The notes: generated from the sequence alone by a model not told the origin. A DNA stretch of 64,000 nt from Diatrype stigma (GCA_022225965.2 JAKJXP020000103.1:62001-126000), one strand, 5' to 3'; numbered from the stretch's first letter, positions 23,616 to 36,559 are shown. Made by a program: numbers and translations.

Positions 23616-25908
23616 TCAAAAGGGTTGTGTCTCCCTCTCCAGCCATGCCAATGTTAGCTGGTCGCCCTCGAAGTACCCCTTCGTCTTGTTCCAGATATCA
23701 GTATTGTACTCATTCAGCCACTGCTTCTCGAAGTCCGCCAATGAGCTTGGGTCAATGAGCTTTCGACAGTAAGGGACCATGGTGACGTGCTCGAATCCAA
23801 GATACGGCCTGTCACCGAACGAGTGCTTCGTCTTTATTTCTCGAGCCATGATGATATTCTCGATGCGTATGCCGAACGAGCCATCTACATAGAAGCCAGG
23901 CTCGTTTGAGATAACATTCCCCGTCGAGATTGGCACCTCCGAGTATTGTATCCGAGTTCCGATACCAATTGGACCCTCGTGGACGTTCAAGTAGGACCCA
24001 ACGCCATGTCCTGTACCGTGACGGTAGTCTAGTCCTTGCCGCTATGATGAAGAGTTAGTATGATCTCGTAGCTCCTGCGACTTGACATGAGACATACCCA
24101 TAAATGTTGTCGCGCTAAACAATCTAACGCGAAACCGGTGGTTCCTTTAGGGAAGACGGCCATGTCCAGCGCGATGTTGCCTTTGAGCACAAGTGTGTAT
24201 GCTTCGATCTCGGCGTCGGTTGGGGTGCCGAAGTGCAGGGTTCGAGTCACGTCTGTCGTGCCATCCAGGTATTGAGCCCCGGAGTCGCAAAGATAGATGG
24301 CATTAGGGTCGATGATCGAGCATTTCTCTGGCTCAGGCTTGTAGTGGATGACGGCAGCACTAAAGAAGCATGGGTAAGTCATAATTCGAGTATCGAGATG
24401 GCTCGTGATTCACTCACTTAGGTCCTGTTGATGAGATAGTGTCAAACGAGAGTCCCATGTAGCTCTTTTGCTTCGCTCGCAGACTCTCGAGTTTGTCTGC
24501 TCCCTCCACCTCGTCAATCCGAGCCTTCTTATGAATTAGTTGGTCCTCTAGCCAGGCGAAGTACTCTATCAATGCGGCACCATCTCTGATGTGACTGGCT
24601 CTCATGCCTTCCAACTCGGTCTCATTCTTGACGGCTTTGGCATCACTGATAGGGCTTCTTAGTTCAGTGACCATGGAGTCACCCCCCAGAGCCCTTTTCA
24701 GGGCCCAGGATGCTCTGTTCGAGATGATAAATTTCTTCGACTCCCCAGAGCCTTCGGAAGTAGTGCTCTTTGCCGACTGACCAAGCGCAGCAGCGTCTTC
24801 GAAGATGGCGCTGTACGGCTTCACAGTTATGCCGTTCCCTTCAAGGTACGACTGACAATTAGAGTCCAGTTTGGACGAGTCTATGTACAGCGTGGCCTCA
24901 TCAGGGGTAATGATGGCGTAGGAAAAGAAAACCGGGTTGTAAGGAATGTCATTACCCCGGAGGTTGAACAGCCACGCAATCTCGTCGAGCATCGAGACGA
25001 CGAAGCCAAGAGACTTGTTCTTTTCTAGCTCTTTTCGCAGCTCGGCCAGCTTAGTAGGGACATCTTTACCGGAATACTGCTGGTCTAGTATGATGACAGG
25101 CTCATTTGGCCTAGCCGGTCTCTCGTCACCCCAGACCTTATCGACCAGGTTGTCCGCGAGCGGCACTAAATCGCTGCCCCCGTTCTTCTTGATTTTTTCC
25201 AGCAGTTTCTTAGCCACGTTGCTGGTCAGTAGAGTCGGGTCGACAGCCACGAGCTTCCCGCCGGCAGACTGCTCCGCCGTCCATTCTTGCCAGGTGGGAA
25301 CATCCTGGATACCTTGTTTCAGTAGCAACCAGTTTTCATCAAGCTGTTTAGCAGCTTGGTTGAAGTAGCGACCATCTGTTGCCAGGGCTGCCTTGTCAAG
25401 GGTCACAACAGCGCAACCAGCCGAACCGCTGAATCCAGAAATGAAAGCACGCCGGGCATCGCAATGGGCAATGTATTCAGAAGAATGACTATCCTCCGAG
25501 GGTACGACTTATTGACAGCTTATGTGTTAGAGCGAGCTGTCATGACTGAGGAGCGGGACAGGAGAGCGAGAGGGGAAGCTCAGTAGCAAAGTAGAGGGGC
25601 GGGCTTGTAAAAGACGCAAAGGACGCAAAAGACGCAAATTCGGCTGGCCTACTGTATACATCAACTTTGTTCGAGTCCATAAGCTTACGCAGCTGGGACA
25701 GCCGGGCAGTCGTATCAACCTTGTCCATCCTGATGGCAGCAGTGGTTCGGTAGCGAACCGTCAGCTTGGTGTGAATGGTGGTGGTGGGCGTCAGTCGGAT
25801 GTTCCCGGCACCGGTCACTGGATTCGGACAGGGACGGGGAGACACGGCGGAGAATGCGGTCCGTGAGGTGGCACGCGACAGAGCCGAGAAGACGGGACGA
25901 AATTGCAT
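23616..25908 (-). CDS. AMPP: Xaa-Pro aminopeptidase P (M24B)
   Basis: Four exons, 25653-25908, 24418-25507, 24098-24359 and 23616-24041, join in phase to give 677 residues. The core starts near [17 protein letters not shown] (residue 61) and contains [19 protein letters not shown]. The dinuclear metal site of M24B peptidases is visible: [16 protein letters not shown] (two Asp), [17 protein letters not shown] (His), SNEPGFY (Glu) and GIRIENI (Glu). The enzyme removes N-terminal residues next to proline, usually with Mn. The 60 residues before Met61 are Arg/Ser/Thr-rich with no acidic residue and look like a mitochondrial presequence. Starting at Met61 gives a 617-residue protein, the usual cytosolic size, so two forms are possible. 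Confidence 0.93.
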
Positions 25909-27403
25909 TAAGAGCTACGGGTGCTTGCGAACAGAACTTTGTCCTTGGACTGGGACCAACGTACGTACGTAATGTGTCACGCACGCAACGTGTCACGCGG
26001 GCGAGAAGACGTTGACGAGAGAGGGTCCAATAGGAAGGCTGTGGCGTCCAAGAATTGAATGCAGGACAGGATGCAGGACAGGACCTCCTTGGGAAAAGTG
26101 GGAGGTGTAATAGTTACGGTAATACGGGAATTCGCACCTGGACGGGGGAGGACAGCAAAAGAGAGGTTATCCGTTATGAGGTATGGGGTACGAGGTAGTA
26201 ACTATAGGGTACGAGGTACGAGGTATGAGGTAAGAGGTATGAGGTCAACTGGTAGGCACTCCCCACGCACTACTCGCTAATGCCCATTGCCGGGTGCCCG
26301 CTGCAGCTCATAAGTAGCATGGAACTTGCCTCAGTTATGCGATTGTACCCCTATAAGGAATTGTACATACATACCCTCATACCGTACCTAAGTACCTAGG
26401 TAGGTATATAGCTGCCAGCTTGCTAGCCATATAGGGGATGTATTGTAACTATATTCTCGGTTGACGACTTCGCCTACCTAAGTGCCTAGGGGTACTAGTA
26501 TCCACCTACATGTAAGTAGGTAATAAAGCATAGGGCTATCGAATATCTTAGCAGCCCAATATAGGCCTGACTGATCTTTGTCTGGGATCTTCGTCTCACC
26601 TTATCCGCTAGAAACCTTGGGAAACCAGATCATTGAAACATGACAGGTATGAACATCTAAAACTCTGAAATATGGCACATAACTCAAACAAATCACTGCT
26701 GGTTCAAGAACACATACACCTACGTATGTCTGCTTTGTGCACCATCTCCCCCACCTTAGAGATATATGTAGGTATTCAGGTATTGTATTGTACCTATGAA
26801 TGCGACGGCGTGGGCTTGATGTTCCACACCAGTAATAGTAAGTAAACAACCCCACTACAGCAACAATGGCAGAGGTTCAAGTTGAATAGGCTGCTGATGC
26901 AGAGGGAAACTGTTTTTTGATGCGTAATGTAGCTCAATGAATCCCGAAATTTGTTCACCTCGCCCAATTTATCACCATAGCCTTCCTTATTACGCTGTCA
27001 TGGCTCAGAGCGATTGACCACATGGCTGTTTATATGGCAGCCAGCATGCCCTAACGTACCAGCTAGACCATCAATCGTAGAGCATGCCTACTTAAAGTAG
27101 GTAGCACATACTACATGTAGCTCATAGTTAGGCACTTCTTCTCGGTATGCATGCAAACCACAATCATCGCTAACTCAAACAGCCTTGCCCGTTTGCCATA
27201 CGCCACGCCACGCACCGAGCACAGCCGAGTCGCATACCTCAACTGGTACTATTGCTACCAATTTATCGGCAATCTCGCGCGTCTCCCACTTCTCCTCCTG
27301 GCGGTTTTCCCGTGGCTTGGTTTCCCGTGGATGGCCGCGGTGGATCAAGGATCTTCAACCACTTGGTCTATTCTGCCAGTTTAGCTCCGTGTCATCAGCG
27401 ACT
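25909..27403. other. Divergent intergenic region
   Basis: 1.5 kb between the aminopeptidase and karyopherin start codons. It holds a GGTACGA/GGTATGA repeat at about 26178-26250 and CCTAGGTAGGTA palindromes at 26393-26407 and near 26480-26520. Open frames at 27151-27499 overlap the karyopherin start and are not supported. Confidence 0.5.
26178..26250. repeat. Short tandem repeat, GGTA(C/T)GA
   Basis: About nine degenerate heptamer units GGTACGA/GGTATGA in the upstream flank of the aminopeptidase gene. Confidence 0.7.
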
Positions 27404-30400
27404 ATGGACGTACGAACACCTACAACGCTGGAAGAAGTCGAACACGTGAGTGAGATCCATGATTCATATACGACTGCTCTTTGCAGCCTGGGTGTATGAA
27501 AGAGAACTATGGTGGAATCTCTCTAACATCCCTCCTGTGCAGCTAATCCATAGACTATATGGCTCGTCGGAGGAGGCAGAAGTCAGGGTCCAGATTCAGG
27601 AAGTTCTCCAGCGGTTCCAGAAATCACCGGAGGGATGGCAGTTATCTCAAGCCTTGATAGCCCGGCCTGGCGACAACATCAAGGTGTTCGGGGTTTTGAC
27701 CATCATCGTCAAGCTCAACACGGAAAGGTACGGCTAGTTTACGTTGCCCCAAGCCCTGCCACGGGCCTGATTGCTGACTCTACCATAGCCTATCAGAGGA
27801 GACTGCCCTTTCCGTGCTTCAGAACATCATCTCCTGGCTCCTGAACGCCCTTCAAGATGGATCTGGAACCTACGTTCTCAAGAAGCTTTGCTCAGCTCTC
27901 GTGACACACTTCAGGCATTACTGTGTTCTCTGGCCAGATTGCATACGGCATCTGGTCCACTGTCTTCATGCCAACCAGAGCCTTCTCCCCAGCCAGAGCC
28001 CCTCCTCAACGGTAGAATTGGTACAAGGGTTGGCCCCCGAGACCTTGCGTTCTGCTATCTGGTTCACTATGGTATTGGCTGAAGAAGCCGAAAGACTCCT
28101 CCAGTCCGATACTACACAAACGCTCACCGTTCTGGAATGTGTAGCCAGTAATACGCACGACGCCAAGTCAATCATGGAGTACTTTTTAACGCTGCCCAGT
28201 AGCCCAGTCACACTCTCATGCCAACAGGCAGCTGTCAAATGTCTACATCCCTGGATCGTCTACGGTCAAAAGGCTTCGAAGCGGTCTGTCATTGAAGAGC
28301 TACAAACACTGGTGCAGCCCGTTATCCAATGTCTAGCCATCGATGATCTATATGAGCCTGCAATCCAGCTGCTGACCGATACCTTAGAGGATTGGGAGCA
28401 CTTCTTCACTGCCGATCATATTAACACTTTATATGCCTTTTTCGGAAGCCCATGGGCTCAACAAAGATATCGGGGGCTGTGTCAGGGCGACTTTGATACG
28501 GACTCGGTCAAGTTTGGGCTTTTTCTGTTGGCTTTTGCCAATGCCCAGCAGCGCGAATTGATGGATATGACTGATAACAGGGCCCTAAGCTTTCTAGATG
28601 GCCTGACCAACCTACTCAAGATCGATTGCTTATTTGCCGATGACGAAATATTCATCCAAGCGCTCGAGTTCTGGGGTCAATATGTTGAATCTCTCAGCAT
28701 GGAATATCCATCCGACTCCTTTAAATGGGACCAGCCGCCACTATTACAGATACGGGATGTTTTGTCGTCAGCCTGGCGGAAGCTGCAGTTTCCGGATCCT
28801 GACGTATTTGGCTCGTGGGACTCGACAGAGAGAAATGCGTTCAGTGAGGCGCGCAAAGACTTGGCCGACCTATTGCAGTACGTTCACACGATGACTGGGA
28901 GACCTCTCGTTGCCCTTTTTGCCGACTCGATACTCTTGGCCTTGGAGAAAGCGAACTGGGCAGAAGTTGAGGCTGCAACTTTCTGTCTAGGTGCTCTCTC
29001 CGATTGCATATCGGAAAAGGAGACCAACGACGATATTCTCACTAGAGTGTTCGGATCACCGCTTTTCGATCTGCTGCGTCAGACCCAGAGCGCTCTACCT
29101 AGTCGAGTCCGGCGTACATGTCTCTCTCTGGTTGAACGTTACTCGGACTACTTTGGGCGTAACGAAGTGTATCTCGAATCTGCCTTAAATCTACTTTTTA
29201 CCGCAGTCGAGGATCCCCACCTTGCGCTTTCTGCCTCTAAGTCAATATACAAGCTATGCTCATCTTGCCGACAGCATTTCACATCCCAGGTGAATGCCTT
29301 TATTCAGCATTACAGCAATCTGCGTGATGGACAGAAACTCGAGTCCTTACCTGAAGAGAGAATCGTCGGTGCTATCGCGTGCATAATACAAGCAGTCCCT
29401 GATCCCCTATCGAAAGCGGACTCTTTTCGAAGACTGCTATTCGTTATAAACATCGATATCGACGCATGCATGCAGCTCAGATCCTATGTTCCAGGCACAG
29501 TCGTAGCGGTCGATAACCCAGTGAGTCTCAAACCCCCCAGCTCCCTTTACTGGCATCGCCCGGAGAAACCTCTATATATATTCGCATGCAATTTCCGCTG
29601 TAACCATAGGCAATATTCTAGTGAAATGATGATTGACTGGTTATGGCAGATCTTATCCAGAGCTTATGATAGGTCGGATTATCCAGCAGCACCGGTAACA
29701 TCAATTGAGGTGGCTGTCTTGGTGGCTATCCGAGCCCTTCGTTGTCTTTGCAGCATTGCAAAGGGTTTCCAGGCACTCACCGAATCAGTTGATGATCTCG
29801 AGTCCGGAGATGATACGCCACCGACGTCTAATTTCCCAGATGTAGCTCAGATGCACATAGACATAATGGTCAGAGTTACGTTCACGGGTTAAGGTGGAAA
29901 ACGGCTAACACCTGTCTAGGGCATTCTAATTCAGCTCAAGGACAAGTTCTCTGCGCAGGGTGAAGTAGTCGAGGTTCTCTGTTCTATACTAAAGGCAGGG
30001 TTTTCGGAGACGGAACCTGGCCCATTCGTGTTCCCACCGGAAATGGTGACGGCTTTCATCACTAGCACTTGGCACAATCGGACTCCTGTCGTGGTCAATA
30101 CAGCAAGTGCCTTTTTGAGCTCACTGAACTTTGGGAAATACCGGCCATATGCATCTCAAGCCCTTGCGCAGCTTCTGCCATGGGTCCTCGGACTCCTTAG
30201 CCAACTACCTAACCCCGATGATGATCCTGAATTGACGCAGTCCTGCATCGAGTTTATCCAGAAAGCCATGCTTCGACGCCCAGACGTCTTCATGTCCCAA
30301 TCGTCACACTCTCTCGAGTTTATCTTCACTATAGCCTTGAAACTTCTCGACGGGGATGAGCCGCTACCAAAGGGCGCTGCTGCCGAATTCTGGGTAAGTT

Positions 30401-30871
30401 ATCACCAACTAAACATTCTTTTGTGTTCAACACAGAACTTATTGTCCTTCTTAAATTCGTGGAGAATTATGTGCTGCATACTATCTACAGTACTGATGGT
30501 CCAATGAATAGGCTGCATTTATACCGCTCAAGGCGGACGACCAGAATACCCAAGCAGCACTTGACAGTGCTATGGCACAGCTAGGCCCATCCATAGCTCG
30601 CTCCCTCATCCTGAATATCGGTGGAAACGCGGCTAGGAGTCAATTAGACAAACTGAGTGATCCGTTGAAGCGGCTAGTGGTGCAGCACGTTAACGCTCGT
30701 CACTGGCTCGAGGCAGCTCTGAATGACCCTTCGTTTCCGGGGGAGAAGGCAGCGCCCGCTGACAAGGCCATGTTCCTGAAGAAGGTGCTCAGTCTTCGCG
30801 GTCAGCGCGGTACGAACCAGGTTGTCAAGGACTTCTGGTGTGTATGTCGGGGCTTAGATTCGTATCACTAA
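27404..30871 (+). CDS. Importin-13/Kap122-like karyopherin beta
   Basis: Exons 27404-27445, 27543-27727, 27789-29868, 29920-30393 and about 30512-30871 join in phase, giving roughly 1,040 residues. The N-terminus (EEVEHLIHRLYGSSEEAEV, then FQKSPEGWQLSQALI and FGVLTIIVKLN) matches the start of importin-13-type receptors, with HEAT-like helical repeats throughout and an Xpo1-like second block (SGTYVLKKLCSALVTHF). The protein should carry cargo through nuclear pores under RanGTP control. Two joins are unsure. A consensus donor GTGAGT at 29521 lies inside an open frame, and the only in-phase acceptor is at 29648. The C-terminus reads DFWCVCRGLDSYH without splicing, resembling the family ending FWxACRG, so I stop at 30871 rather than splice on. 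Confidence 0.85.
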
Positions 30872-31191
30872 TAAAGGTTCATCGCCCTCAGGGCAAGTAG
30901 TGAAACCAAATGGTTGACTGCCGTGTATGGAGGCTTAGTTTGTACCCTGCCCATGAATCATTTCCACCGTTAAGTGTGGAGGCAAAGGCCTTTCTTATCG
31001 ACTATACATAACCTCTTGGGATCATTATGATACGGCGTAGCTCCCTATTAATATACACTAGTGGGCGGAGAGGGTATAGATGATGAGAGTCATATAACAG
31101 TGTTGATAGGGTATATAACTATTCCCGCCAATGCAGTAAACGCACATATGTGTACACCCATCATATACCATGATCGTACATCTGAGATGAC
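30872..31191. other. Convergent intergenic region
   Basis: 320 bases between the 3' ends of the karyopherin and TrpRS genes; 3' UTRs only. Confidence 0.5.
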
Positions 31192-32798
31192 TCAAACCGC
31201 GCTCAACCCCACGGCATCCCGAACAATGCGCATGGTCTCCGCAGCATTCTCCCTCGCCCTCTCGGCACCCTCCGCCTGGATATTGTCGAGATACTTGCCG
31301 CCCCCCCTATTCAAGGCGTCTTCGAACCGCTCCCGGACGCCGGACAGCTCCTGTGTTACCGCGTTCACCACCGCCTTCTTCAGGTCTCCAAGATGCATGC
31401 CGGCGAAGGCTTGTGCCAGCGTGGCAGGCGTAGGCGGCGTAGCTGCCACATCCCCCCTGTATTCTCCTCCCGTAGCAATGGTGGTGGCCGTAGCGCACTG
31501 AGCCAGTATCTCTAACAGATTGGCGACACCAGGCCGGATGGCGGGCTCGTAGGTGACAGCGTACTGCGAGTCCGTCACGGCGCCCATGATGCGCTGCTGG
31601 ATCTCTTCGGGCGGCGCCGTGATCAGGATCCGCGACCGGTGGTTCGGCACCGACTTGGACATTTTGTTCAGCGGGTTGACGAGCGACATGACGCGCGAGG
31701 ATGGTGCTTTGAGTGAGGTAAGAGGGGTTTTGTTGGTTAGCATCCCATCCCCAGATCTAATAGGAAGAATGGTTTGAATTGACGGGTGAGGTCGGTTGGC
31801 ACCGTTGAGAGGCGGGAATTTGGGGAAAGGGGGAGGGTAGGGCTCTTACTGGTTATGGTCTGGGGAGCGATGAGATGCGGTCCATAGGCGCTGTTGAAGT
31901 TGGTGACGCACTCCCTCGCGAACTCGAGGTGCTGCAATTGGTCGGCGCCAACAGGGACGTGGGTGGCCCGGTGAACGAGTATATCGGCCGCCTGGAGAAC
32001 CGGATACGAGAAGAGCCCGAGCTTCAGCTGTGCAGCTACTGTATCGTCGAATTCCCGGGCCTTGTTGTTCATTTGAAGTTTGCTCTAGCTCACCTGTCAG
32101 GGGTTTGCTGTCGATAGGGGACATGGGGGCATTGGGATATGAAGTAGGTATCTTGTGGGATGACGAACCTTCCACTGCGTCATCCTGCCCAGATATCCCA
32201 TGGACGCGGTGCAGCTGAGAATCCACATCAGCTCGGTATGCTCCGGCACCTAGAGGAGATAGGTAGGCAAATTGTCAGTCAGCTGTTCCCATACACCCCC
32301 TATGTGGTTCCGATTTCAGATCCCCCTTTTCTGAGATGGCGGGGTCTTCCAGGTTGAATATGCACGCACTGAAGACTGATAAAACATGGTAGACTTTTTG
32401 GGGTCTAAACCGATGGCAATCAGGGCAGCTAGCATCTCGCGCTTATGCTGCATGAGCACGGGGGCATCCCGAGGCATGGTGATGGCATGTAGGTCGACTA
32501 TCGAGAACAGCAATTCGGTGTCGTCTGGGGCATTGTCCTGCAGCTGCTTCCATTGGCGCATGGCGCCTAGATAGTTGCCCAGGTGCGGCACACCGGTGGG
32601 CTGTATGCCGGAGAAAACGACGGGCATCTGTTCATCATCCTGTGTGCCCTTCTCCCCCTTTTCTTGGAAGGCAGACTGTGAGTATGAGCATCGTGGCGAG
32701 AGGAACTGGCCACTGGCGAGCCGCCGCCGTGTCCGTGTTGCCGCGTTGACCAATGACGATGGCCTGCTGCGACGGCCGCAAGCCGACACAGCGAACAT
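31192..32798 (-). CDS. MSW1: Mitochondrial tryptophanyl-tRNA synthetase
   Basis: Four exons, 32370-32798, 32169-32249, 31850-32084 and 31192-31706, join in phase to give 419 residues. The N-terminus is Arg/Ser-rich ([20 protein letters not shown]) and acts as a mitochondrial presequence up to about residue 55. Class I motifs are intact: [19 protein letters not shown] holds the HIGH-type HLGN, and KMSKS is perfect. [17 protein letters not shown] is a bacterial-type TrpRS hallmark. Length fits bacterial and mitochondrial TrpRS. The enzyme charges mitochondrial tRNA-Trp, which in fungi also reads UGA. The last acceptor (AAAG at 31707) is weak but is the one that keeps phase before RVMSLVNP. Confidence 0.93.
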
Positions 32799-33596
32799 TT
32801 ATAGCTGGTTACTCTTTATGAGTAGACGTCCCGAGACTGGTACAGTGAACAGGGAAATCGGTAGTTGTAGCGTCCACTGCAACTCACTGAGTGACACAGA
32901 ACAAATAAACCCGTCTCTATTATGGTATCGTTAGCTTGCTCCCTAACCACGTCGTACGATAAGACTCACTTACAAACTACACCTTATATCTCAATTTGAT
33001 TCATGGCGTTTTGCCAGGTTAAATAACAAAATCCAAATCTTGCCGACTTGCAGGAAATGGGTTCATGAACCTATAAGACGGGTATACATGTATGAGAGTG
33101 TCTTATGTGATAAAGAGTAGAATTTGAAGATATGGCTACATATATGTACTTAAAGGAGGATTTGAGCAGAACCGTAGAGTGGAACTACCAGGTAAGGTAG
33201 CCCAATCACATAGCCAATTGACAAAAAAAGCACCTGCCAGCAACTGTCTATGTATATTTATCTCCTTTTCGGACCTTAAAGCTTTGGTTCTAGACCATAC
33301 ACCAAGATCTGGTTATTTATTTGGTCTCGTAGCCTCCCACCTTCCCAAGTATCAAGTATATAGCTCCCTCTTTCAACTGCCTCTATCTGAAAGCTTTTGT
33401 TCCATAGGGGTAACAGGATACTGCAGAAGCAGATGAGAATTGCTACTTCCATCCTGCACTGGGCTGTGCTATATTGAACACATAGATCCCCGTATTGTAC
33501 ACATACCATACAGGGAGGCAAGACGTACTCATTATGTAGTCCCTTCGACTCATCGAGTATCGGGTAGCTCCCAGTTTCAGCAAACCGATGCCAGGA
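32799..33596. other. Intergenic region
   Basis: Promoter of the TrpRS gene and 3' flank of the uS10m gene. No gene is supported; short frames here lack motifs. Confidence 0.5.
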
Positions 33597-34500
33597 CTAT
33601 GTTTGCCTGAATCTTTCGCTTGCCAGAAGTTCCTTCACCTTTTCCACCGTACCCGCAGTCTTATCTCTGCCGAGATACTGCATCTTAGCCTCGATAGTTT
33701 CCTGCATCGTCTTCACATCCGAGTCCATCTGCTCCCCGGTAGCTGATATCATGTTAGCATGACCCTGAGAATGACCATGATGACGCGCGATGGCCCAGCA
33801 CTAGAACTTACCAAGCTTATCGTATGACCACATGTTTGCCTTCATACCAATGCCATAGTACGCGTGCTTCTGCAGGTACGCAAGCCAAATCTGAACCGTT
33901 TCCGGGTGGCCGTCCCGAATCTGAATGAGGCGCCTCCGCGTGATTCTCTCAAAGTTTTCCTGCGATTTCTTGAAGATGAAACTGGCCCGGGGCACCGTCC
34001 ACCGCTCGATGATCTTGGGCAGAGGGACTGGGCCGAACGCCGGGAGGTTCAGGTAGTAAGCGGCGCGCAAGGCGAAATCGCAGAAGAACTCGAGGTTTGG
34101 TATGCTATACGATCGTAGCTGGAGGTCGCATGACGGCACGCCATACTCGGTTTCGCGGCGCAAGGGTTGAAGGTAGACAGCCTGGACGGCTCGGGGAAGT
34201 CGAACGTCGTTCTTCTCGCGCGGGTCTGGCAGCTCATTGCTAATACACAGTTAGGGAAGAGGTCCCTGGAAGCGGGGCTGTGCTATATTGCTTTGGTGCT
34301 TTGATGCTGGAAAGGTCATCGGAATCTGAAAGTCGATATAGACGTACACTAATTGAGGGGGTTCCGAACCAGCATCGGTTGGTGGAGGGGGAGTCGCATT
34401 GGGTTCGGCCCTGCAGATTTGATTAGTTATGAACAGTTCTCCAAGCTTTGCCTCTGTAGGACGACAGAACTTACACAGTCGCTTCAGAGCGCACACTCAT
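33597..34500 (-). CDS. RSM10: Mitochondrial small-subunit ribosomal protein uS10m
   Basis: Exons 34475-34500, 34348-34410, 33812-34239 and 33597-33742 join in phase to give 220 residues from the Met at 34500. The uS10 core is plain: CDLQLRSYSIPNLEFFCDFA, then AAYYLNLPAFGPVPLPKIIE, RWTVPRASFIFKKSQENFER, and the C-terminal helix in KANMWSYDKL. It is part of the mitoribosomal small-subunit head. The 5' end is uncertain. The start chosen leaves a Pro/Ala-rich leader with little positive charge. An upstream exon from ATG at 34618, spliced near 34540, would add a basic stretch (SPQGPCKAQQSRNG) more like a presequence. Confidence 0.9.
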
Positions 34501-35261
34501 CAGACAGGGGATGGAAAGCCCATTACGAGATTGCTGGGCCTTGCTTGTAGTCAGTGATCTTGCTCTTTTGGCTTGCTCTCGCACCCCCTTTCTCTTACCA
34601 AGGGCCTTGTGGCGACATGGCCTAAGGGCCTCATTAAACTCAGCCTAGTCATTCTGCTGTAAATGATGCGCCCCCGTCATTCATATCGCGATGGTTGGAA
34701 GAGGCGTTGATAGTCTTTTATCACAGGCTTAGAAGCACCTGCTGTGCCTGTGGGGCCACGAATTTGACTACCTATGCATATATCGGGGTATGAGATAATC
34801 GCTGATGGTAAATCAAGAAGAACTGCAGGTGGTTACATCCAATCCATGGATCAAAGTACCTACATACCTACCCACCTATTATCGATAGCAATATCTTGTA
34901 CCAACAATCATAAAGCTGTGACCGGGTCTTCCATACATGTATGTACAAAATATATGTACATACTCTTACCCCCGCAACCCCATCATTCGATCCGCTTCAG
35001 TGATCTGCTAATGTATCTACCTCAGCTGCTGGAGCTGTTCACCCTAAGTGCTCAGGTGCCTGCCTGCCTACCTAAGCTTACCTACCGGCTCAAGCCTGCA
35101 GGAACCTCCAACCTCCATAAGGCTGATGATATAAATGCACATTGGCATTGGTACCTGCCTACCGGCCTACATAGGTAGAACACCTTTTTTCATCACCTTG
35201 GAAATTCCACGCGAATCGAAGCAGGCAATCAGTCAGCTTACCGCGATAGCACCTCTCCAAG
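34501..35261. other. Divergent intergenic region RSM10/CSN5
   Basis: About 760 bases between divergent genes. Dispersed CCTACCTA motifs at 34858-34880 and 35065-35085. It may contain a 5' coding exon of RSM10 near 34540-34618. Confidence 0.5.
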
Positions 35262-36364
35262 ATGGAGGTCGCGATGAAGTCATGGGGTAAGTGAGCAAGG
35301 CCAAGCAAGAACTCTTAATCCACGGTACTAATGTATTACTCCCCTTCAACACAGAGCTCGACAACGGCGTAAAGTTGGTTGATCCCGTCCGTGATGCCCT
35401 CTACGTCTACTCGGCCGACCGCCAGAAGCAAGCCAATGAAGCCAAGCCCTGGAGGAAGGACCCCCACCATTTCAAGCATGTCCGCGTCAGCGCCGTGGCT
35501 CTCATCAAGATGGTGATGCACGCCCGTTCCGGCGGCTCTATAGAGGTTATGGGGTTAATGCAGGGATACACCGACGGAGACACCATCGTCGTCACCGACG
35601 CCTTCGGCCTCCCCGTTGAGGGCACCGAGACCCGAGTGAACGCCCAAGATGACGCCAACGAATACATGATCGAGTACCTCGAGTCCTCTCGCGACCAGGG
35701 CAGCCGCCAGGAGAATGCCGTCGGATGGTACCACAGCCACCCTGGCTACGGCTGCTGGCTGAGCGGCATCGACGTCGACACCCAGAAGCTGCAGCAGCAG
35801 TTCAACGACCCCTTCGTCGCCGTCGTCATCGACCCCGACCGTACTATCAGCGCCGGCCGCGTCGAGATCGGCGCCTTCCGCACCTTCCCCGCTGACTACA
35901 AGCCCCCCGAGTCCTCGGCGGGTGGTAGCGGTGGCGCTCCCGCCGACGACGGCAGCGGCCGGCAGAGCGTGCCGCTCGCCAAGGCGGAAGACTTCGGCGC
36001 CCACGCGAGCAAGTACTACCCCCTGGAGGTGTCACATTTTAAGTCGACGCTGGATTCCAAGCTGCTCGAGCTCCTGTGGAACAAGTACTGGGTCCAGACC
36101 CTGTCCCAGAGCCCACTCTTCAGCAACCGCGACTACGGCAACAAGCAGATGCAGGACCTGGCCTCGAAGCTGCGCGAGGCCACCGGCGTCGTCTCGCGAA
36201 GCGGCCGCGGCGCCAACATGTTCTCCGGCCTCGCGGCCGCCGACGCCCAGATCGACATGGTGGCGCGCGCGAGCAACACCATCGCCATGAAGGAGAGGCA
36301 GGGGCTCATGGCCGTCGAGGTCAAAGCCAAGCTGTTCAACGGCTTGGGTGCTGCCCCCTCATGA
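35262..36364 (+). CDS. CSN5: COP9 signalosome subunit 5, deneddylase
   Basis: Two exons, 35262-35286 and 35355-36364, join in phase to give 344 residues. The first exon codes MEVAMKSW plus one base. The MPN+ domain carries a full JAMM zinc site near residues 134-147 ([14 protein letters not shown]), with the upstream Glu in [16 protein letters not shown]. This is the catalytic subunit that removes Nedd8 from cullins and so tunes cullin-RING ubiquitin ligases; in fungi it affects development and secondary metabolism. A Gly/Ser/Ala-rich insert at about 212-235 is a linker. Length is normal. The high GC third positions produce long antisense frames, which are shadows. Confidence 0.96.
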
Positions 36365-36559
36365 GTGGGGAGGGGCTTGGTGTTCTCCCTCTTCTCACCT
36401 TAGGCAGTGACGGCGGCATTAAGTCGGTTCCACAGCACCATGGTAAGACCAAAGAATAATGTTATGAGATATGAAGCATTGGGAGGCGTTACTACAGAGG
36501 TCTAGTTCTAGAGGGCAGTGATGGTACAAGTTATTTACAGTGGCTATTCCAGTGGTTTT

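Noticed and set aside
30872..30975. Extra 3' exon for the karyopherin (donor near 30839)
   Set aside because: The unspliced end DFWCVCRGLDSYH resembles the family C-terminus; the spliced tail does not.
35555..36004. 149-codon minus-strand frame inside CSN5
   Set aside because: It is antisense to an intact JAMM protein, made of Ala/Val/Gly/Asp as expected from GC-rich third positions on the other strand.
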